Under the pieces are notes generated by a model. It was not told the DNA's origin and did no database searches. It saw only the letters and a program-made list of their open reading frames with translations. A program made the translations under genes and the position numbers. DNA of 64,000 nucleotides from Hassallia sp050875635 (GTDB lineage: Bacteria; Cyanobacteriota; Cyanobacteriia; Cyanobacteriales; Nostocaceae): positions 1 to 64,000 of the forward strand of contig NZ_JBPAOH010000018.1 in NCBI RefSeq assembly GCF_050875635.1, in the 5' to 3' direction. How positions within the stretch are numbered: position 1 is the first letter of the stretch; each line of letters begins with the position of its first letter. Below, one piece after another: positions 62,125 to 64,000 of the stretch.

Positions 62125-62991
62125 TTAAGTTTCTCGATCAATTCTTTGCACTTCTTCATCTGAGAGTTTCACATCAGCAGCGCGTACTGAATCTTCGATG
62201 CTGGAAACTTTGCTAGCACCGGGTATGGGAAGGATGCAGGGCGATTTGGAACGCAGCCATGCTAAGACTATACAATACACTGATACGCCTTTTTCTTTGG
62301 CTAGTTGGGCGATCGCTTTAATATCTTGCAAGTCACTATGGCGCCGACTACCACCCAAGGGACTCCAAGGTAAAAAGGTTAATTGTTGCTGTTCGCAATA
62401 TTTCAACACCCCGTCTTTCTCTGGCTGTCGATACCAAGGGCTATATTGATTTTGCACTGAGACAATTTCCACGACATCTTGCGCTTGCTTGATTTGTTCG
62501 ACAGAAAAGTTAGAAACTCCCACAAAGCGAATCAAACCTTCTTTTACTGCTTCAGAAGCAGGTGTTAGGGCTTCTTCTATGGTATAATCCGGGTCTGGCG
62601 AGTGATATTGCCAAACATCGATAGGTTTATTACCGCCTAAAGCTTCAAAGCTTTCGCGAATAGTTTTGCGTAAATGTTCAGGATTGCCGTTGCGAGTCCA
62701 GTTTCCCTGAGGACGCATCAAACCGCCTTTGGTGGCGACAACTACATTGCTGGCATCACCATTGTAAGTTTGCAAAGCTTTGTGAATTAGTTTCTCGTTG
62801 TGGTGCTTATCTGATTCATCTTTGCAGTAAGAATCGGCGGTGTCAATGAAAGTAACGCCTAAATCTAAAGCGCGATGAATGACTTTGAGAGATTCGGATT
62901 CGGTCGGGCGATCGCGTAACGACATTGGCATACCACCCAAAGCGATCGCGCTTACATATACACCCGATTTTCCTAGCTGTTTCGTTTCCAT
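62125..62991 (-). CDS. Aldo/keto reductase
   Basis: This NADPH-dependent oxidoreductase is of the AKR superfamily. The TIM-barrel motifs are present: LGKSGVYVSAIALGGMPMS, the catalytic Asp-Tyr in FIDTADSY, Lys in VVVATKGG, His in VWQYHSPDPD and the nucleotide-binding PIPGASKVSSIEDSV. I chose ATG 62991 (ETKQLGKSG), the family start; the frame to 63027 is upstream leader. Substrate unknown. Confidence 0.93.
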   Translation of the reverse strand: METKQLGKSGVYVSAIALGGMPMSLRDRPTESESLKVIHRALDLGVTFIDTADSYCKDESDKHHNEKLIHKALQTYNGDASNVVVATKGGLMRPQGNWTRNGNPEHLRKTIRESFEALGGNKPIDVWQYHSPDPDYTIEEALTPASEAVKEGLIRFVGVSNFSVEQIKQAQDVVEIVSVQNQYSPWYRQPEKDGVLKYCEQQQLTFLPWSPLGGSRRHSDLQDIKAIAQLAKEKGVSVYCIVLAWLRSKSPCILPIPGASKVSSIEDSVRAADVKLSDEEVQRIDRET

Positions 62992-63065
62992 GTTTCTGCT
63001 TCTTTCACTTATATACCAGCTAGTCATAGCGTTTTTGCTAATTCATCCGTCATGAGGCTTATCTG

Positions 63066-63092
63066 TTCGTAGTAAGCGCTGAAGCGCTTAAC
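63066..63092. repeat. GCGCTGAAGCGC dyad
   Basis: TTCGTAGTAAGCGCTGAAGCGCTTAA is related to the dyads at 19808-19893 and lies in the divergent spacer between the aldo/keto reductase and the DUF4349 gene. Confidence 0.6.
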
Positions 63093-63178
63093 CTCCGTTA
63101 CATAAACTGCAACAAAGCCAGAAACCTGTGTTCAAGTCAGCCATACTAGCTTTAACTTCAACTATCCGAGGGTAGGTT

Positions 63179-64000
63179 ATGAAAAGCTTGACTGATGCGA
63201 TACGAAAACCGACTTTATTTTTGACTTTGCTGATGGGAGGGGTAATTTTTACAAGTTGTGCTTCTGCACCTAATCTAGGTGAAGCTGCACTGAAGAATGA
63301 GACAGCAGCAAGTCAAGCAGCAGCATCACCCGCAAGTGGTGCTGCAACATCTGAAACCGCTGATAAAACTGCACAAGTACCCCGTTCTCGTCCGCAATTA
63401 ATCAAAAAAGCGGCAATGAGTTTGATTGTTGATTCTGTAGATAAAAGTCTGAATGCTGTCTCGGAAATTATCAATAAACAGCAAGGAGATTTAATTAGTT
63501 TACAAGAACAACAACCGACAAAAACAAACGCCCGTCACACTGCATCAATACAGTTGCGAGTACCGCAGAACTTACTGCAACCTACTTTAGATGAATTAGC
63601 TAAATTGGGAACGGTACAAAGTCGCAATATTAGCGCTCTTGATGTAGGCGATCGCTTAGTGGATATTCAAGCGAGATTAACTAATTTGCGAAAAACAGAA
63701 GCGAATTTACAGAAAATTATGGATCGCGCTGGTTCTGTTAGGGATGTGTTAAGTGTTGCTCAAGAACTTAGTCAGGTGCGACAATCTATAGAACAAATTG
63801 ATGCTCAATTAAAAAACTTAACTAATCAAGTTGCTTATTCAACTATTACTTTGAAGTTAGAAGCCGCAGTTTCTAGCAAGGGAACACAACGCGCTTTGGG
63901 TTCACAACTTCAAGATAGTTGGAATAAATCTACTAATTCTTTTGGTGATTTTACTGTTGGCTTGTTGAAGTTGGGTATTTGGTTAATGGTTTACAGTCCT
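63179..64000 (+). CDS. DUF4349 lipoprotein, 3' end off window
   Basis: The frame from ATG 63179 stays open to the right edge (274 codons). The signal peptide with FTSC as lipobox (near residue 27) suggests a lipoprotein. After an Ala/Thr-rich linker comes DUF4349: KKAAMSLIVDSVDKSLNAVS, IQLRVPQNLLQPTLDELAKL and a long coiled coil (LSQVRQSIEQIDAQLKNLTN), then QVAYSTITLKLE. In this family a transmembrane helix follows, and LLKLGIWLMVYSP begins it. Function is unknown. Confidence 0.85.
   Translation, partial: MKSLTDAIRKPTLFLTLLMGGVIFTSCASAPNLGEAALKNETAASQAAASPASGAATSETADKTAQVPRSRPQLIKKAAMSLIVDSVDKSLNAVSEIINKQQGDLISLQEQQPTKTNARHTASIQLRVPQNLLQPTLDELAKLGTVQSRNISALDVGDRLVDIQARLTNLRKTEANLQKIMDRAGSVRDVLSVAQELSQVRQSIEQIDAQLKNLTNQVAYSTITLKLEAAVSSKGTQRALGSQLQDSWNKSTNSFGDFTVGLLKLGIWLMVYSP

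Overview
The window looks like the chromosome of a filamentous (Nostocales-like) cyanobacterium. The evidence is the very frequent HIP1 octamer GCGATCGC, a psbY gene, a CRR6-type NDH-1 maturation factor, a FurC/PerR-like regulator, cyanobacterial DUF760, DUF3122, DUF3685 and TIGR02652 proteins, exosortase/PEP-CTERM-type surface proteins, a pilMNOQ cluster and abundant heptanucleotide repeats (GGGCATT/AATGCCC). I recognised no rRNA, tRNA, CRISPR array, intact transposase or prophage.

Layout. 1-2.6 kb: 5' part of an exported Ala/Lys-rich surface protein (runs off the left edge) and a small unknown. 2.9-6.0 kb: hflX, a MazF/PemK toxin-antitoxin pair and an orphan antitoxin-like protein. 6.0-9.8 kb: a two-gene module, an AAA/STAND-like ATPase followed by a TPR protein with a degenerate NTPase-like N-terminus. 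9.96-10.3 kb: an antitoxin with a frameshifted toxin relic. 10.3-17.1 kb: housekeeping genes (isochorismatase-fold hydrolase, LysM-M23 peptidase, HtrA protease, DUF760, scpB, ispD, GT9). 17.1-18.3 kb: a gene-free stretch with one small palindromic element. 18.3-19.7 kb: an orphan and CRR6.

19.9-30.2 kb is the most unusual region. Seven same-strand genes encode a subtilase with a six-repeat lectin-like propeller tail, a putative Zn-phospholipase/nuclease-fold protein, an unknown helical protein, a transthyretin-like-domain protein, an HExxH metallopeptidase and two paralogous acidic E/F/Y-rich proteins. In the paralogs, hydrophobic or cationic segments, mostly beginning FLG, alternate with acidic spacers. 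A LuxR-type regulator is divergent from the cluster. I know of no described system with this composition.

31.5-49.5 kb: FurC-like regulator, pseudo-receiver/DUF3685 protein, DUF3122 ORF with a MITE in its 5' end, FAD oxidoreductase lacking the redox cysteines, cobD-like aminotransferase, HU, a broken DUF433/DUF5615 pair, pilM-N-O-Q, a sugar-binding lipoprotein, folC, psbY, a gamma-carbonic-anhydrase-like protein and a TIGR02652 protein. 49.6-64 kb: VOC protein, tandem M16 peptidase, map, Uma2 nuclease, a membrane protein with a premature stop, amidase, PEP-CTERM protein, secreted EndoU-like nuclease, a doubly frameshifted YefM/YoeB module, ilvC, aldo/keto reductase and the start of a DUF4349 lipoprotein.

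Two themes cross the window. First, small repeats and MITE-like elements have entered or abut genes, and CCCC/GGGG-rich low-complexity tracts are read in frame inside several conserved proteins. Second, three of four toxin-antitoxin loci have damaged toxins while the MazF pair is intact.
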